Origin: Anaerolineae bacterium
GTDB taxonomy: Bacteria; Chloroflexota; Anaerolineae; Aggregatilineales; J027
Reading direction: 5' to 3'
Length of the DNA: 64,000 bases
NCBI GenBank assembly: GCA_008933735.1
Contig: WBUL01000010.1
Span: 62,001 to 126,000 of the forward strand
The notes beneath the pieces were generated by a model, which searched no databases, was not told where the DNA came from, and was given only the letters and a program-made list of their open reading frames with translations. Shown here in pieces: positions 34,510 through 43,446 of this stretch (within the stretch, counting starts at the first letter, position 1; every line of letters begins with the position of its first letter). The position numbers were made by a program, and so were the translations under genes.

Positions 34510-35106
34510 ATGAGAATTGGACTCATATCTGATATACACGGCGACCTGAAAGCGCTTGACCGTGCGCTTATGCTGCTCGAAAACCGGGCAGATATGATCT
34601 GGTGTGCTGGTGATCTGGTGGGACGGGGGCGTCATCCGAATGAAGTCGTGGAAAAAATCGTGGGCGCAGGCATCCCAACGGTGCTGGGAAACCACGACGA
34701 AATCGCGCTGACACGGGGGTACTACTACTCTACTGATGAGGATATGTTCCGGGAGTGCCAACCGCGCACCCTGCGTCTGCTCCTGACTTTGCCACGCACC
34801 TACCGTGCACGTATCGGGGGGCGCACGGTGGTCATGGTTCACGGTACGCCCCGCAGCAATGCCGAAAGTATGAACTTGATGCCCGCCTACCGTGAACGTG
34901 CCTTACACTGGCTCAATAAAATCGGCGCGGACATCCTGATTACAGGCCATACCCATGTGCCAATTTCCACGTATGGCAGCCGAGGGTTGATCGTCAATCC
35001 GGGATCGTTGTTTGACCCTGCCGGCTCACCGCGATCCAGTTCAGAAACATATGGGGTACTGGATACCAGTGCCCTCACCTTCAGTTACTATCCGCTTTGG
35101 GATTGA
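34510..35106 (+). CDS. YfcE/MJ0936-type metallophosphoesterase
   Basis: The 198-residue protein has calcineurin-type metal motifs in order: LISDIHGDLKAL (GDxH-type first block), CAGDLVGRG, GNHDEIA, MVHGTP and TGHTHVP, with a final VNPGSLFDPAG. Members are small phosphodiesterases or phosphatases with varied substrates; the true one is unknown. ATG 34510 starts exactly at the first metal-binding strand, so a start at 34462 adds nothing. Its 3' end overlaps the convergent 99-residue gene by 26 bp. Confidence 0.88.
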   Translation: MRIGLISDIHGDLKALDRALMLLENRADMIWCAGDLVGRGRHPNEVVEKIVGAGIPTVLGNHDEIALTRGYYYSTDEDMFRECQPRTLRLLLTLPRTYRARIGGRTVVMVHGTPRSNAESMNLMPAYRERALHWLNKIGADILITGHTHVPISTYGSRGLIVNPGSLFDPAGSPRSSSETYGVLDTSALTFSYYPLWD

Positions 35107-35380
35107 CTTCTTTCGGGCGATTCTTATCTTCCTCCAGCCGCCGGATAATTTCCTGATACGTCTCCAGCAAAAAAGTTGAGTTATCCTCGCGTGCCATTTC
35201 ATCGTGAATCACACGCCGCATGGTTTCCACCAGTTCATCAATAGTGATAATGCCTTTTTCGACCAGCAAATTCGCTAATGCTCGTGAGATTATCAAGCCA
35301 TCAACACCCCGTGCACCCAGACTCGCCAGTCCGCCAAATAAATCGCCAAAAATCTCCTGGGTACTGCGTACATCTGCCAT
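35081..35380 (-). CDS. Unknown 99-residue helical protein
   Basis: MADVRSTQEIFGDLFGGLAS at the start; a helical, charged product with a LVETMRRVIHDEMARE helix and a polar tail. No family recognised. An AAAGGG lies about 10 nt before the ATG. Its 3' end overlaps the phosphoesterase gene by 26 bp. Confidence 0.6.
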   Translation of the reverse strand: MADVRSTQEIFGDLFGGLASLGARGVDGLIISRALANLLVEKGIITIDELVETMRRVIHDEMAREDNSTFLLETYQEIIRRLEEDKNRPKEVNPKADSN

Positions 35381-35519
35381 AACGTTTTCCCTTTTGTTTT
35401 TTTGAACGTTAATTGTTACCGCTAGATGGGCAGACTTGCAAATTGAAATTGAGAGGGTGGGGTAGTCGGAGGCGGCAAGAACCCTCTGAAGTTGTTCCGC
35501 GCCGCCTCAAAGCTACAAA

Positions 35520-37742
35520 CTATGGATTGCTGTAGATTTTATAGCTGATGGTGATCGCTGTTCCAGCGCGTGCTTCAATGCGGATGATCCCGCGCTGCCC
35601 CTCAGCCGTTATGACCCCGATCAGCACCCCAGGGAAAATCTGCGATTCACTCAACCCGGTTGTGTTACTGATTATCGCTGGATCAAGCAGGTTATAATGC
35701 ACCGTTTCAAACGTGGCACTGGTAACAATTCCAACACGGCCGCCGCTGAGCGGCACAAGCTCTGTGCCTGTCCAATTCAGATCAGCCACGCCTCCCGCCA
35801 GATCAACATTGGTTCCTGCAAAAACAGGTAGGCTGCTGGTCTGGATCAGTATCGGATAATCTACAGCATAGTTAACTCGATAAATGTTGTTTCCTTCCCC
35901 ATTTTCCCCTTCGTTGACCTCGTTGTTGATGTCGGCAACAATGTCTACCGCAAATGTCCCTGTCCCCAGGAGAGTCACAGACAGAGGCACCGTCAGGGTT
36001 TGGCCAGGTTCAAGGTTAGAAACGATATTCGAGGTGTAAACCGGGCCAGGTTCAAACGAAGCGGCCACTACAAATTGACCTGTAGGCGCACTGGCTGCGT
36101 TACGGACCGTCACGCTGGCTACAAATCCCTGTCCCGGTACAGGTTGCAGCGGCATCAGCAGAACGTTATCAATCACAATATCAGACAAATTCAAACGAGG
36201 TGTCGCTGTGACACCGCCAATAGGCGTTGGGGGAGCCTGAATGATGGGAAGCTGATTCAGTAAGCCACCAGGATCAAACACTTCTACAAATTCAGCCGCC
36301 ACCCAACCGATTCCCCCGCGATACTGAATCACTAACCAGGATAAATCTTCATTCGCGCCAACAATGGTTGCTGTCGCACCCCGCTGGAACTGCCCAATCT
36401 CCTCATAAAACAGGCCAGGGCCGGAGCGTACATTGACTGTATCTGAGATCACAGTCAATTGTAACTGCGAAGGCGTGGGCGAAGGCGTATAAGTCGCCGT
36501 TTCCGTTGGAGTCATGGTCGGGGTAAATGTAGGTGTGCCAATCACGGCCACCGGATTCAGTTCCTGCACCACCAGATCATCATCTGGCAGCCGTTCGGTG
36601 TTTTTATATCGTGCCAGCACATCAATCCCGCCAAACTCGCTCAACCGGAAAATGGTCACATTGCGGGAAAAATCCCCGTTCTCATAGGGTTCAATCCGGC
36701 CCTGTACCGTATAGACTGTCTGCATCCTGAGCAGAGATTCATACAAACCCGGCATCGAAGGGCCAGCAATTTTAATTTGACCCGCGAGCGTATAAACCGC
36801 GTCATAGGCAGCGGCAGCGGTTTCATCCGGCACACGTCCATAAGCAGACACAAAATTAATTAAAAACTGGCGGCTCAATTCCGTCTGGGTGCTGTATGCC
36901 CAACCTGACGCGCCATAAATCCCTGCCGCCAGATCAAGATCAAGTTGTCCCGCAAGAGAAGCTTTTTGCGCGTCCCGATAGAAAAAGACACCATTCCAAC
37001 CTCGCCCAAACAAATTGGATAGGAGGACGTTCACATCCTGTGGCGCACCCCAGAAAATGATGCCGTCAGGATTGGCCGTCACCAGTCCGGGAATTTGTTC
37101 GCTCAATGTACTGGCATCAACCAGTTGGATTTTTGTGATTGGAGCATATCCTAAACTGCCTAACGCACCTTCAAATGCGACAACAGCCTCTGTCGATTCG
37201 ACATTGGTTTGCACCACAGCGATATTGGTCAATTGCAATTCATTCACCATGTATTCCGCTGCCGCAATACTGTAATATCGTTCGCTGGCCTGCATCCGCA
37301 TGATGTTGTTGGTCACATCAAAATCGGTCAGTGTATCCGAGGTCGCCAGCGTCAGCACCGGCACTCCCGCACGGGCCAGCGGTTCTAAGTTTGGCAGCGC
37401 CAGGGCGTTATCCAGCGGGCCAATCACTGCGCTGACCTCCTGCGCTTTCAGGGAATCCAGAGCGCGAGGAATATCTTCCGGCGCTGTCGGAAATATATTT
37501 GGATAGACCAGTTCCAGCGAATAAACCCTGCCATCTCCCGCGGCAAATGCGCCGTTCACGTTGATTTCCTGAACAGCAAGGCGGGCACCTAAATCCGCCT
37601 GACTGTTTTGCCGCATCAAGGTACCGATGCGGATCACCGTTACGGCCTGATTCGCACCCTGAATCCGGTCTAATCGAGCAGCGCTAAAAAGTCCTATGAG
37701 GGCAAGGAGGAGGATCAGGCTGGTACGTATGCGACTTCGCAT
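35520..37742 (-). CDS. ABC-type solute-binding protein fused to SH3b and CARDB domains
   Basis: A 740-residue exported protein. After a signal segment (residues ~1-28), ~33-385 match a branched-chain amino-acid/amide (LivK, Peripla_BP_6) receptor: IRIGTLMRQNSQADLGARLA, VSAVIGPLDNALAL and ILYDAVYTLAG-like elements. A Thr/Pro linker (FTPTMTPTETATYTPSPTP, ~405-425) leads to an SH3b domain (~430-495, TVNVRSGPGLFYEEI). Then comes a CARDB-like beta domain (~523-620, NAASAPTGQF with EGENGEGNNIYRV) and a C-terminal ~110-residue domain. No permease or ATPase genes are nearby, so it may sense or scaffold rather than transport. Two ATGs compete (37748, 37742); 37742 has the better 8-nt spacing from AGGAG. 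Confidence 0.85.
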   Translation of the reverse strand: MRSRIRTSLILLLALIGLFSAARLDRIQGANQAVTVIRIGTLMRQNSQADLGARLAVQEINVNGAFAAGDGRVYSLELVYPNIFPTAPEDIPRALDSLKAQEVSAVIGPLDNALALPNLEPLARAGVPVLTLATSDTLTDFDVTNNIMRMQASERYYSIAAAEYMVNELQLTNIAVVQTNVESTEAVVAFEGALGSLGYAPITKIQLVDASTLSEQIPGLVTANPDGIIFWGAPQDVNVLLSNLFGRGWNGVFFYRDAQKASLAGQLDLDLAAGIYGASGWAYSTQTELSRQFLINFVSAYGRVPDETAAAAYDAVYTLAGQIKIAGPSMPGLYESLLRMQTVYTVQGRIEPYENGDFSRNVTIFRLSEFGGIDVLARYKNTERLPDDDLVVQELNPVAVIGTPTFTPTMTPTETATYTPSPTPSQLQLTVISDTVNVRSGPGLFYEEIGQFQRGATATIVGANEDLSWLVIQYRGGIGWVAAEFVEVFDPGGLLNQLPIIQAPPTPIGGVTATPRLNLSDIVIDNVLLMPLQPVPGQGFVASVTVRNAASAPTGQFVVAASFEPGPVYTSNIVSNLEPGQTLTVPLSVTLLGTGTFAVDIVADINNEVNEGENGEGNNIYRVNYAVDYPILIQTSSLPVFAGTNVDLAGGVADLNWTGTELVPLSGGRVGIVTSATFETVHYNLLDPAIISNTTGLSESQIFPGVLIGVITAEGQRGIIRIEARAGTAITISYKIYSNP

Positions 37743-37878
37743 GGTCATTGCTCCTGCAAAATTAATGCTTGCTAATATTCTTACCAGAACCAATTGACTT
37801 GACTGTTAATCTCTGGCATATTGAAACGAGCAGTTACTGTCTTATTCTACTGGTAAAAAACGTGTAAGGAACGTTAGA

Positions 37879-38109
37879 ATGCAAAACAAACTCAGACAAC
37901 TCATTATCAGCGCGTTAAAACGGAACGAGCTGACTTCCTACCTCCCCCTTCGTTTATCTGTAAAAGGTTACCATGTGGTTGTCGAAGGAACCGTCGACTC
38001 CAAATCCCTCGTCTATGAGGTTATTTCTACCATCGAATCGGTTTCCCCTTATCTGGTTGTCCACAGTCGTCTGAGCATTGAGCATCGTCGAACAGCAGGC
38101 GTAAGCTAA
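37879..38109 (+). CDS. Small BON-like domain protein
   Basis: The 76-residue product fits a minimal BON domain: YLPLRLSVKGYHVVVEGTVD, then a helix, then YLVVHSRLSI. BON domains bind phospholipid or act as membrane-linked modules. There is no signal peptide, so a cytoplasmic role is possible. A strong terminator follows before the GT-C gene. AAGGA lies about 8 nt before the ATG. Confidence 0.6.
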   Translation: MQNKLRQLIISALKRNELTSYLPLRLSVKGYHVVVEGTVDSKSLVYEVISTIESVSPYLVVHSRLSIEHRRTAGVS

Positions 38110-38138
38110 GCGCCGCCAACAAATCCGGTACAATATTT

Positions 38139-38163
38139 CCCTCTTTGCAGAGGGATTTTTTTT
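38139..38163 (+). terminator. Rho-independent terminator after the BON-like gene
   Basis: CCCTCT (38139-38144), TTGC loop, AGAGGG (38149-38154), one A, then eight T (38156-38163). Confidence 0.9.
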
Positions 38164-38181
38164 AGTGGGAGAAGCCAATTC

Positions 38182-40266
38182 ATGAAAACCAGCCCTCGTT
38201 ATCCCCTGGCGCTGGCAGGCGTCCTGTGCTGGCTAATGCTCGTCCTTTTTCTGTACTATTGGATCCATAAACCCATCACAACACACATGATGGAGGCGAC
38301 GGGCGGCGCGTTGCTCGATTATGGCGCAGCGTTTTTATTCCTGATGGTAGGTGGGGCAGCAGGGCGTACCCTGGTCAGACGGTTTTTCCCTGATGACTGG
38401 CAAAGTCTTTCCACAGCCGAACAGCTTTCAGGAGAGGGATTCATTGGTCTGGGCATTTTGAGCGTCCTTATTTTTCTGGTAGGGTTGGTCAACCTGAGCG
38501 TTTTTTCCATGCTGGCGCTGCTCGCCGCGACAATCCTGTTCTTGAGAGGAAGAGTTTTTACCTGGGCAGGCGCGTGGATTAGCTGGCTGCGCGGCGCGAA
38601 ATTTGATTTTCTCTGGGGTAAGGGGTTAGCCCTGTTTATCGGATTCAACCTGGCGATGGCTTGCTTGATGGCCCTGCTGCCTCCAACCAAATTCGACTCG
38701 CTGACCTATCATCTGGTTGGCCCCAAATTATGGGTGCAGGCAGGCAAATTCACGGCTCTGCCCAACAATCACTTTTTTGGATTCCCGCAGTATGTGAATA
38801 CCCTCTACACGGGCCATATTGCGCTGCTGGCAGGCCGTCTGACTGGTACAGCAACTGTTCACGCGCTGTTTGGTATTCTGACCTTGATGGCAGTAGGCGG
38901 TTACGGGGTACGGCGGTTCAACAAATTTGTTGGGTGGGTGGCAGTTGCGGTTTTGCTCTCGGCGACCTCAATCTGGCTGGAAATCTCATGGGCCTATGTG
39001 GATATGGTCGGACTGGGCACAGCCATGCTGACCTTTGCAACCCTGGAGCGATGGAAAGAGACCCAGAAACCTGCATTTCTAATCCTGGGCGGGATTTTCG
39101 CAGGGCTGGCCCTGTCCTCAAAATATAACGCGGCAATGGTAGGTTTCGCGGGCACTCTCTATTTGTTTCTCTATGGGTGGCGGCATGGTATTACAGCGCT
39201 TATTAAATCCGCTGTGATCTTTGGCATCGCAGCCCTGGTTGTTGTTTCCCCCTGGCTCATTCGGAACCTCTTTTTTTACGACAATCCGGTTTACCCTCTT
39301 GGCCCCACCACTGGGGAATGGGATGATCTCAGCAACCATTTTTACTTTTACATGCGTGATGACACCTCTGTTCTGGAAAAACGCTGGTGGATGGTTGCCC
39401 TGCTGCCTTTCACGCCGACATTTTTAGGAGTCGAGGGCGGCGAGCCATTTTCCGCAACCATCGGGCCGTTATTTGTGCTTTTGATACCGCTGCTGCTGCT
39501 GACGTGGAAATCTCTCCAACCTGACTGGCGCAGCAGTGTGCGAGATCTGCTGTGGTTCCTGTTGTTTTTGCATGTGTTCTGGCTGTATTCAATGACCAAC
39601 CGGTGGACAGAAACCCGATTGGTCTTAAGCATATTCCCGCTCATGGCAATATTAGCGGCAGCGGCCCTGGACAGCCTGCGCCTGCTGCCGGAAAAACCTC
39701 TTAATATCGCCTGGATGATTCGTACCGTTGTGGCATTAATTCTTTTCCTCACGGCGGTAAATCATGTTGCGGGTGTCCGGCCAAAGGAAGGCGACGAAAA
39801 TTTTCAGGGGACTACGATGGTGAGTCATTTCCTGGAAACACGCGCCTTCGATTACCTCTTGGGAATCGTCAACAAACGCGAATTTCTGGAGGATGCGCTC
39901 GGTTGGTATATGCCCGCGATGGACGCCGTTAACGCACTGCCAGAGGGGTCGCACGTACTGTTTTTGTGGGAAACACGCTCACTTTACTGCGAGGAAGGGA
40001 AGATCACCTGTGAGGAAGATACCATTATCATGCGCTGGTGGCACGACCGCCGCGCGATTGGCAGCGCTGAGGATATTGTCGAAAGTTGGAAAAAACACGG
40101 CGTGACCCATTTGTTAGTCTGGGAAACCGGACGGGAGTTTGAATTCGAGAACAACCCTGTTGGCCTGTTTGAGCCAGGTGATTTTGAGGAATGGAACAAA
40201 GTACCAGCACGGCTTGAAATCATCTGGCAGGGCGAAGATATTTATACTTTATATAAGCTGCCGTGA
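38182..40266 (+). CDS. Predicted GT-C family glycosyltransferase (GT39-like)
   Basis: The 694-residue membrane protein has about 13-14 membrane segments. The segment FDSLTYHLVGPKLWVQAGKF after the fourth helix carries the acidic first-loop residue and a typical LY-x-LP-like neighbourhood; NNHFFGFPQYVNTLYTGHI follows. It differs from the three GT39-like paralogues at 19-24 kb in length and motifs, so it is a separate line. The product likely transfers a sugar from a polyprenyl carrier on the outer face; sugar and acceptor are unknown. GGGAG is 10 nt before ATG 38182, just after the preceding gene's terminator. Confidence 0.8.
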   Translation: MKTSPRYPLALAGVLCWLMLVLFLYYWIHKPITTHMMEATGGALLDYGAAFLFLMVGGAAGRTLVRRFFPDDWQSLSTAEQLSGEGFIGLGILSVLIFLVGLVNLSVFSMLALLAATILFLRGRVFTWAGAWISWLRGAKFDFLWGKGLALFIGFNLAMACLMALLPPTKFDSLTYHLVGPKLWVQAGKFTALPNNHFFGFPQYVNTLYTGHIALLAGRLTGTATVHALFGILTLMAVGGYGVRRFNKFVGWVAVAVLLSATSIWLEISWAYVDMVGLGTAMLTFATLERWKETQKPAFLILGGIFAGLALSSKYNAAMVGFAGTLYLFLYGWRHGITALIKSAVIFGIAALVVVSPWLIRNLFFYDNPVYPLGPTTGEWDDLSNHFYFYMRDDTSVLEKRWWMVALLPFTPTFLGVEGGEPFSATIGPLFVLLIPLLLLTWKSLQPDWRSSVRDLLWFLLFLHVFWLYSMTNRWTETRLVLSIFPLMAILAAAALDSLRLLPEKPLNIAWMIRTVVALILFLTAVNHVAGVRPKEGDENFQGTTMVSHFLETRAFDYLLGIVNKREFLEDALGWYMPAMDAVNALPEGSHVLFLWETRSLYCEEGKITCEEDTIIMRWWHDRRAIGSAEDIVESWKKHGVTHLLVWETGREFEFENNPVGLFEPGDFEEWNKVPARLEIIWQGEDIYTLYKLP

Positions 40267-40271
40267 TCACA

Positions 40272-40317
40272 AAAAAACTGTTCCCGACCGGCGGTTATGC
40301 CTTTACCAATCGGGAAC
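40272..40317 (-). terminator. Rho-independent terminator of the phosphofructokinase gene
   Basis: On the minus strand GTTCCCGA (40317-40310) and TCGGGAAC (40287-40280) form an 8-bp stem with a 22-nt loop, followed by AG and a seven-T run (40278-40272). Confidence 0.85.
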
Positions 40318-40337
40318 GAGTAATCGAAAAGTTGTAA

Positions 40338-41489
40338 CTATGTCAGGAACATGGGCATTCCCAGGATATGTCGAATCTTGGGCCGATAGTTATCCGAATC
40401 ATAGAGTTCGGCAACATTGACTCGCTTGGTACCTTGCGACAGAGTCGCAATTGGAACATCACTATACACGCCGCGCTGTAGACACACCAGACGCCCGGAT
40501 TCACCGCGCTCCACAAGGCTCATCGCAACCTGTGCAAAGTTCGCCGCCACCATCAAATCCAGTGAATCCGCAGCACCGCTCCGCATGAGATAAGCAAGCT
40601 GTTGATAAACGATGTTCTGACCTGTTAATTCCTGTAACATTTCCCCCACAACCATACCGACACCCCCCAGTTTGCGATGTCCGTAGGCATCGGCCTCGCC
40701 GCGCTCCATGACTGATCCTTCGATCATCCGTGCACCCTCTGACACCGTCAGCATGGCATAATTGCTGGGGTTCGTGCGTTTGTCGTCCACAATGAGTTTT
40801 GCCAGCTTTTCTATGTCGAAGGGGACTTCGGAGATCAGCGCCCGATCTACCCCACTAAGATAAGCAGCGAACAGAGACGTTTCGCCAGAATTACGCCCAA
40901 ACAACTCAACGACGGCAATGCGTTCGTGTGAACCGGTGGAAGTGCGGAGGTTGTGGATAAATTCCACGCTGCGGGTCACCGCTGTCGAAAAACCAATACA
41001 ATAATCGGTGCCATAGACATCGTTATCCATAGTCTTGGGGATAGCGATAACTCGAACACCCTGATGATGCAGCCTTTCGCCGAAACTGAGCGTATCATCA
41101 CCCCCTATTGGGATCAGGCTGTCAATCCCAAGATGCTCAATTACACGCAGAACATGGGGTGTAAAATCCTGAGGCTCGGTGTACGTTTTCCCCTCTTCGC
41201 GCAGAAAATCCGGAATACCCTTGGGCTTTACTTTGCTCGGATTGGTACGAGAGGTATGCAGAAAGGTACCACCAGTACGGTCTATCCTTCGAACAGCCTC
41301 TTTATCCAAGGGGATCACCCAGTGGGATTTATCCGTTTCGTCATCCAGATTGTATTCAAGCAACCCTGCCCACCCGCGTCGAATGCCCAGCACTTCATAT
41401 CCATTATCTGTTGCCCGGTTCACAATGGCCTTGATCGCCGGATTGAGGCCAGGTACGTCCCCGCCGCCTGTTAAAACTCCTATACGCAT
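40338..41489 (-). CDS. pfp: 6-phosphofructokinase, likely pyrophosphate-dependent
   Basis: Phosphorylates fructose 6-phosphate in glycolysis. The 383-residue product starts [20 protein letters not shown]. The phosphoryl-donor site has GGDDTLSFG, and the catalytic motif is [17 protein letters not shown]. In this family Gly at the second-last position of GGDG with Gly124-type loops goes with ATP use. Asp there, as here (GGDD), together with Lys in PKT, is the signature of pyrophosphate-dependent enzymes. The donor is therefore probably PPi, to be tested. Only a weak ribosome-binding site is visible. Divergent from the aldolase gene. Confidence 0.88.
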   Translation of the reverse strand: MRIGVLTGGGDVPGLNPAIKAIVNRATDNGYEVLGIRRGWAGLLEYNLDDETDKSHWVIPLDKEAVRRIDRTGGTFLHTSRTNPSKVKPKGIPDFLREEGKTYTEPQDFTPHVLRVIEHLGIDSLIPIGGDDTLSFGERLHHQGVRVIAIPKTMDNDVYGTDYCIGFSTAVTRSVEFIHNLRTSTGSHERIAVVELFGRNSGETSLFAAYLSGVDRALISEVPFDIEKLAKLIVDDKRTNPSNYAMLTVSEGARMIEGSVMERGEADAYGHRKLGGVGMVVGEMLQELTGQNIVYQQLAYLMRSGAADSLDLMVAANFAQVAMSLVERGESGRLVCLQRGVYSDVPIATLSQGTKRVNVAELYDSDNYRPKIRHILGMPMFLT

Positions 41490-41525
41490 AATCAGTCGCT
41501 TTCTCGATTCAAAAACTCATTTTGA

Positions 41526-41555
41526 TTCGCTATGTGCTGTTTAGAACATAGCGAA
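41526..41555. promoter_or_regulatory. Perfect 10-bp inverted repeat in the pfk leader
   Basis: TTCGCTATGT (41526-41535), 10-nt loop, ACATAGCGAA (41546-41555). It lies between the predicted pfk transcription start (~41576) and its start codon, so it could act as an RNA hairpin or operator. Confidence 0.6.
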
Positions 41556-41582
41556 GTTATACCAAGAGCTAAAGTGATGAAA

Positions 41583-41612
41583 ATCATACATTTCCAATTA
41601 GCCTTGCATCAA
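41583..41612 (-). promoter_or_regulatory. Candidate pfk promoter
   Basis: On the minus strand TTGATG (41612-41607), 18-bp spacer, TATGAT (41588-41583), giving a leader of about 87 nt. Confidence 0.45.
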
Positions 41613-41618
41613 GACAAA

Positions 41619-41640
41619 CAGTGTAAGCATTTATACACTG
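41619..41640. promoter_or_regulatory. Perfect 7-bp inverted repeat between pfk and fba
   Basis: CAGTGTA (41619-41625), 8-nt spacer, TACACTG (41634-41640), flanked on both sides by AAGACA. It lies just upstream of the pfk -35 box and overlaps a TATACA that could be the fba -10 (41632-41637). It is a candidate operator for shared control. Confidence 0.55.
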
Positions 41641-41708
41641 AAGACAGGGTTATTTTACCCAATGATTAAATGAAGCAGAAATGTTTTTTTTCACAAAAAG
41701 AGGGCAAA

Positions 41709-42818
41709 ATGGTTGCAACTGCGACACCTGAACTTAAGGAACACCTCACAATTGATGCAATAGCAGACATGCTTGGCAGCGAGGCAGACTCCCTGCTGCA
41801 TCATACCTGCGAAACCATCAGTAAGGAAAGACTATATCTGCCAGGCCCGGACTGTGTCAGTGATGTATGGGGCAATTCTGACCGGAGTCCACAGGTACTG
41901 CGGAGTCTGGAACAACTGCACACCCATGGGCGCCTGAGTGGTACGGGTTATCTTTCTATCCTGCCCGTTGACCAGGGGGTAGAGCATTCTGGCGGGGCCT
42001 CGTTCGCTAAAAACCCGGATTATTTTGACCCTATAAAAATCGTAGAACTGGCGCTGGAAGGGGGCTGCAACGCGGTCGCCTCAACGTTTGGCGTGTTGGG
42101 TGCAGTCGCCAGAAAATACGCGCACAAAATTCCCTTCATCGTCAAAATCAATCACAATGAACTGCTGACCTATCCAAATGTGTTCGACCAGATCATGTTT
42201 GGCACCATCAAAGAGGCCTGGAATATGGGAGCAGCGGCGGTTGGCGCTACCATTTATTTTGGCTCAAAGGAGAGCGGGCGGCAGATTGTGGAAGTTTCGC
42301 AGGCTTTTGCCTATGCTCACGAATTAGGAATGGCAACCATCCTCTGGTGTTACCTGCGAAATCCAGCCTTTAAGGTCAACGGCGTGAACCATGAAACCTC
42401 AGCCGACCTGACAGGGCAAGCAAATCATCTAGGCGTAACCCTTCAGGCGGACATCGTGAAACAAAAACAACCGACGAGCAACGGAGGGTATACCGCGCTG
42501 AAGAATCTCGGTGAGTCTTCCTACGGGAAGTACGACGAGCGAATGTACACCAAGCTCACCAGCGAACATCCGATTGACCTGACCCGTTACCAGGTCGCTA
42601 ACTCGTATATGGGACGTGTGGGGTTGATTAACTCAGGCGGTGCCAGCGGGAAAGATGATCTCGCAGAAGCGGTTAAGACAGCCGTCATTAACAAACGGGC
42701 AGGCGGCATGGGGCTGATCAGTGGGCGGAAAGCCTTCCAACGTCCGATGAAAGAAGGTGTGCAGTTGCTGAATGCGATTCAGGATGTATACCTGTGCGAA
42801 GAGGTAACTATCGCTTAA
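41709..42818 (+). CDS. fbaB: Class I fructose-bisphosphate aldolase (DhnA/FbaB type)
   Basis: Splits fructose 1,6-bisphosphate into two triose phosphates through a lysine Schiff base. The 369-residue product has the DhnA-family layout: [50 protein letters not shown] (Schiff-base Lys region), [10 protein letters not shown] and [18 protein letters not shown] 41709 follows AGAGGG by a few nt; an upstream in-frame ATG at 41670 adds a non-conserved extension. Divergent from the phosphofructokinase gene, the preceding enzyme of glycolysis. The 93-residue unknown gene 15 bp downstream is probably co-transcribed. Confidence 0.93.
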   Translation: MVATATPELKEHLTIDAIADMLGSEADSLLHHTCETISKERLYLPGPDCVSDVWGNSDRSPQVLRSLEQLHTHGRLSGTGYLSILPVDQGVEHSGGASFAKNPDYFDPIKIVELALEGGCNAVASTFGVLGAVARKYAHKIPFIVKINHNELLTYPNVFDQIMFGTIKEAWNMGAAAVGATIYFGSKESGRQIVEVSQAFAYAHELGMATILWCYLRNPAFKVNGVNHETSADLTGQANHLGVTLQADIVKQKQPTSNGGYTALKNLGESSYGKYDERMYTKLTSEHPIDLTRYQVANSYMGRVGLINSGGASGKDDLAEAVKTAVINKRAGGMGLISGRKAFQRPMKEGVQLLNAIQDVYLCEEVTIA

Positions 42819-42833
42819 GGAGCAGAGCAGCCT

Positions 42834-43115
42834 ATGACCAGCATCCTGCTTGATCCGCGGAAATACCCTTTTGCAGAATCTCACTCCCTAAAACTGGATG
42901 TGACGGGCAGTACGGGTCTTCTGAATGTTACTCTGCGGCTGGATGAACAGATGGTGTTTCAACAGGCTTACGCGCTCGGAGGTCATTTTCCACATCGTAA
43001 CTATCCTTTTGCAATAGAAGGAATCCCCTGTTACCTTTCGGTCTGGGGCAGCGGGCCAGGGCAGGCGAGTATTAATGTCGTGGTTGAAAATACCTGTGTG
43101 CTGCACTGGGGTTAG
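42834..43115 (+). CDS. Unknown small beta-rich protein downstream of the aldolase gene
   Basis: A 93-residue soluble product (MTSILLDPRKYPFAESHSLK at the start) with alternating hydrophobic strands, such as LNVTLRLDEQMVFQQ and CYLSVWGSGPGQASINVVVE. It looks like a small beta-sandwich. No family recognised. AAGGAG lies 12 nt before the ATG, overlapping the aldolase stop, so it is translated from the same mRNA. Confidence 0.6.
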   Translation: MTSILLDPRKYPFAESHSLKLDVTGSTGLLNVTLRLDEQMVFQQAYALGGHFPHRNYPFAIEGIPCYLSVWGSGPGQASINVVVENTCVLHWG

Positions 43116-43157
43116 CCCTGCCTACCAGCAAAGAATTGACGCATCTGTATGATTTCG

Positions 43158-43189
43158 CCAGCCCTTGAAAATGAGGCTTCAGGGGCTGG
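43158..43189 (+). terminator. Stem-loop downstream of the aldolase operon
   Basis: CCAGCCCTTGAA (43158-43169) pairs with TTCAGGGGCTGG (43178-43189) with one mismatch. There is no T-run after it, so it may be a weak terminator or an mRNA-end structure. The rest of the 331-bp gap up to 43446 holds no gene I can support; a TATACT at 43390-43395 may be the -10 of the next gene. Confidence 0.5.
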
Positions 43190-43446
43190 TGCCCTTTGAG
43201 CACTCAGCGATCTGCTGAACAAGATTTTGAAGCGGAAAGCACCTCGTATGCCTTTAGCAGAACAATAAGCTCGCCAGAATCTTGATAAGCTCCTTGCAGA
43301 TTACCACGTTATCCTAACGACATCCGGGAGACCCACAGCGCCCGTGGAAATTGTTAGTTTTTTTTCACACACAGTTTCTGATTTTGGATTATACTAATAG
43401 CAAGGTTACAAACCTGCCTATCTGTACAGGTGAAAGTACTAGAGAC

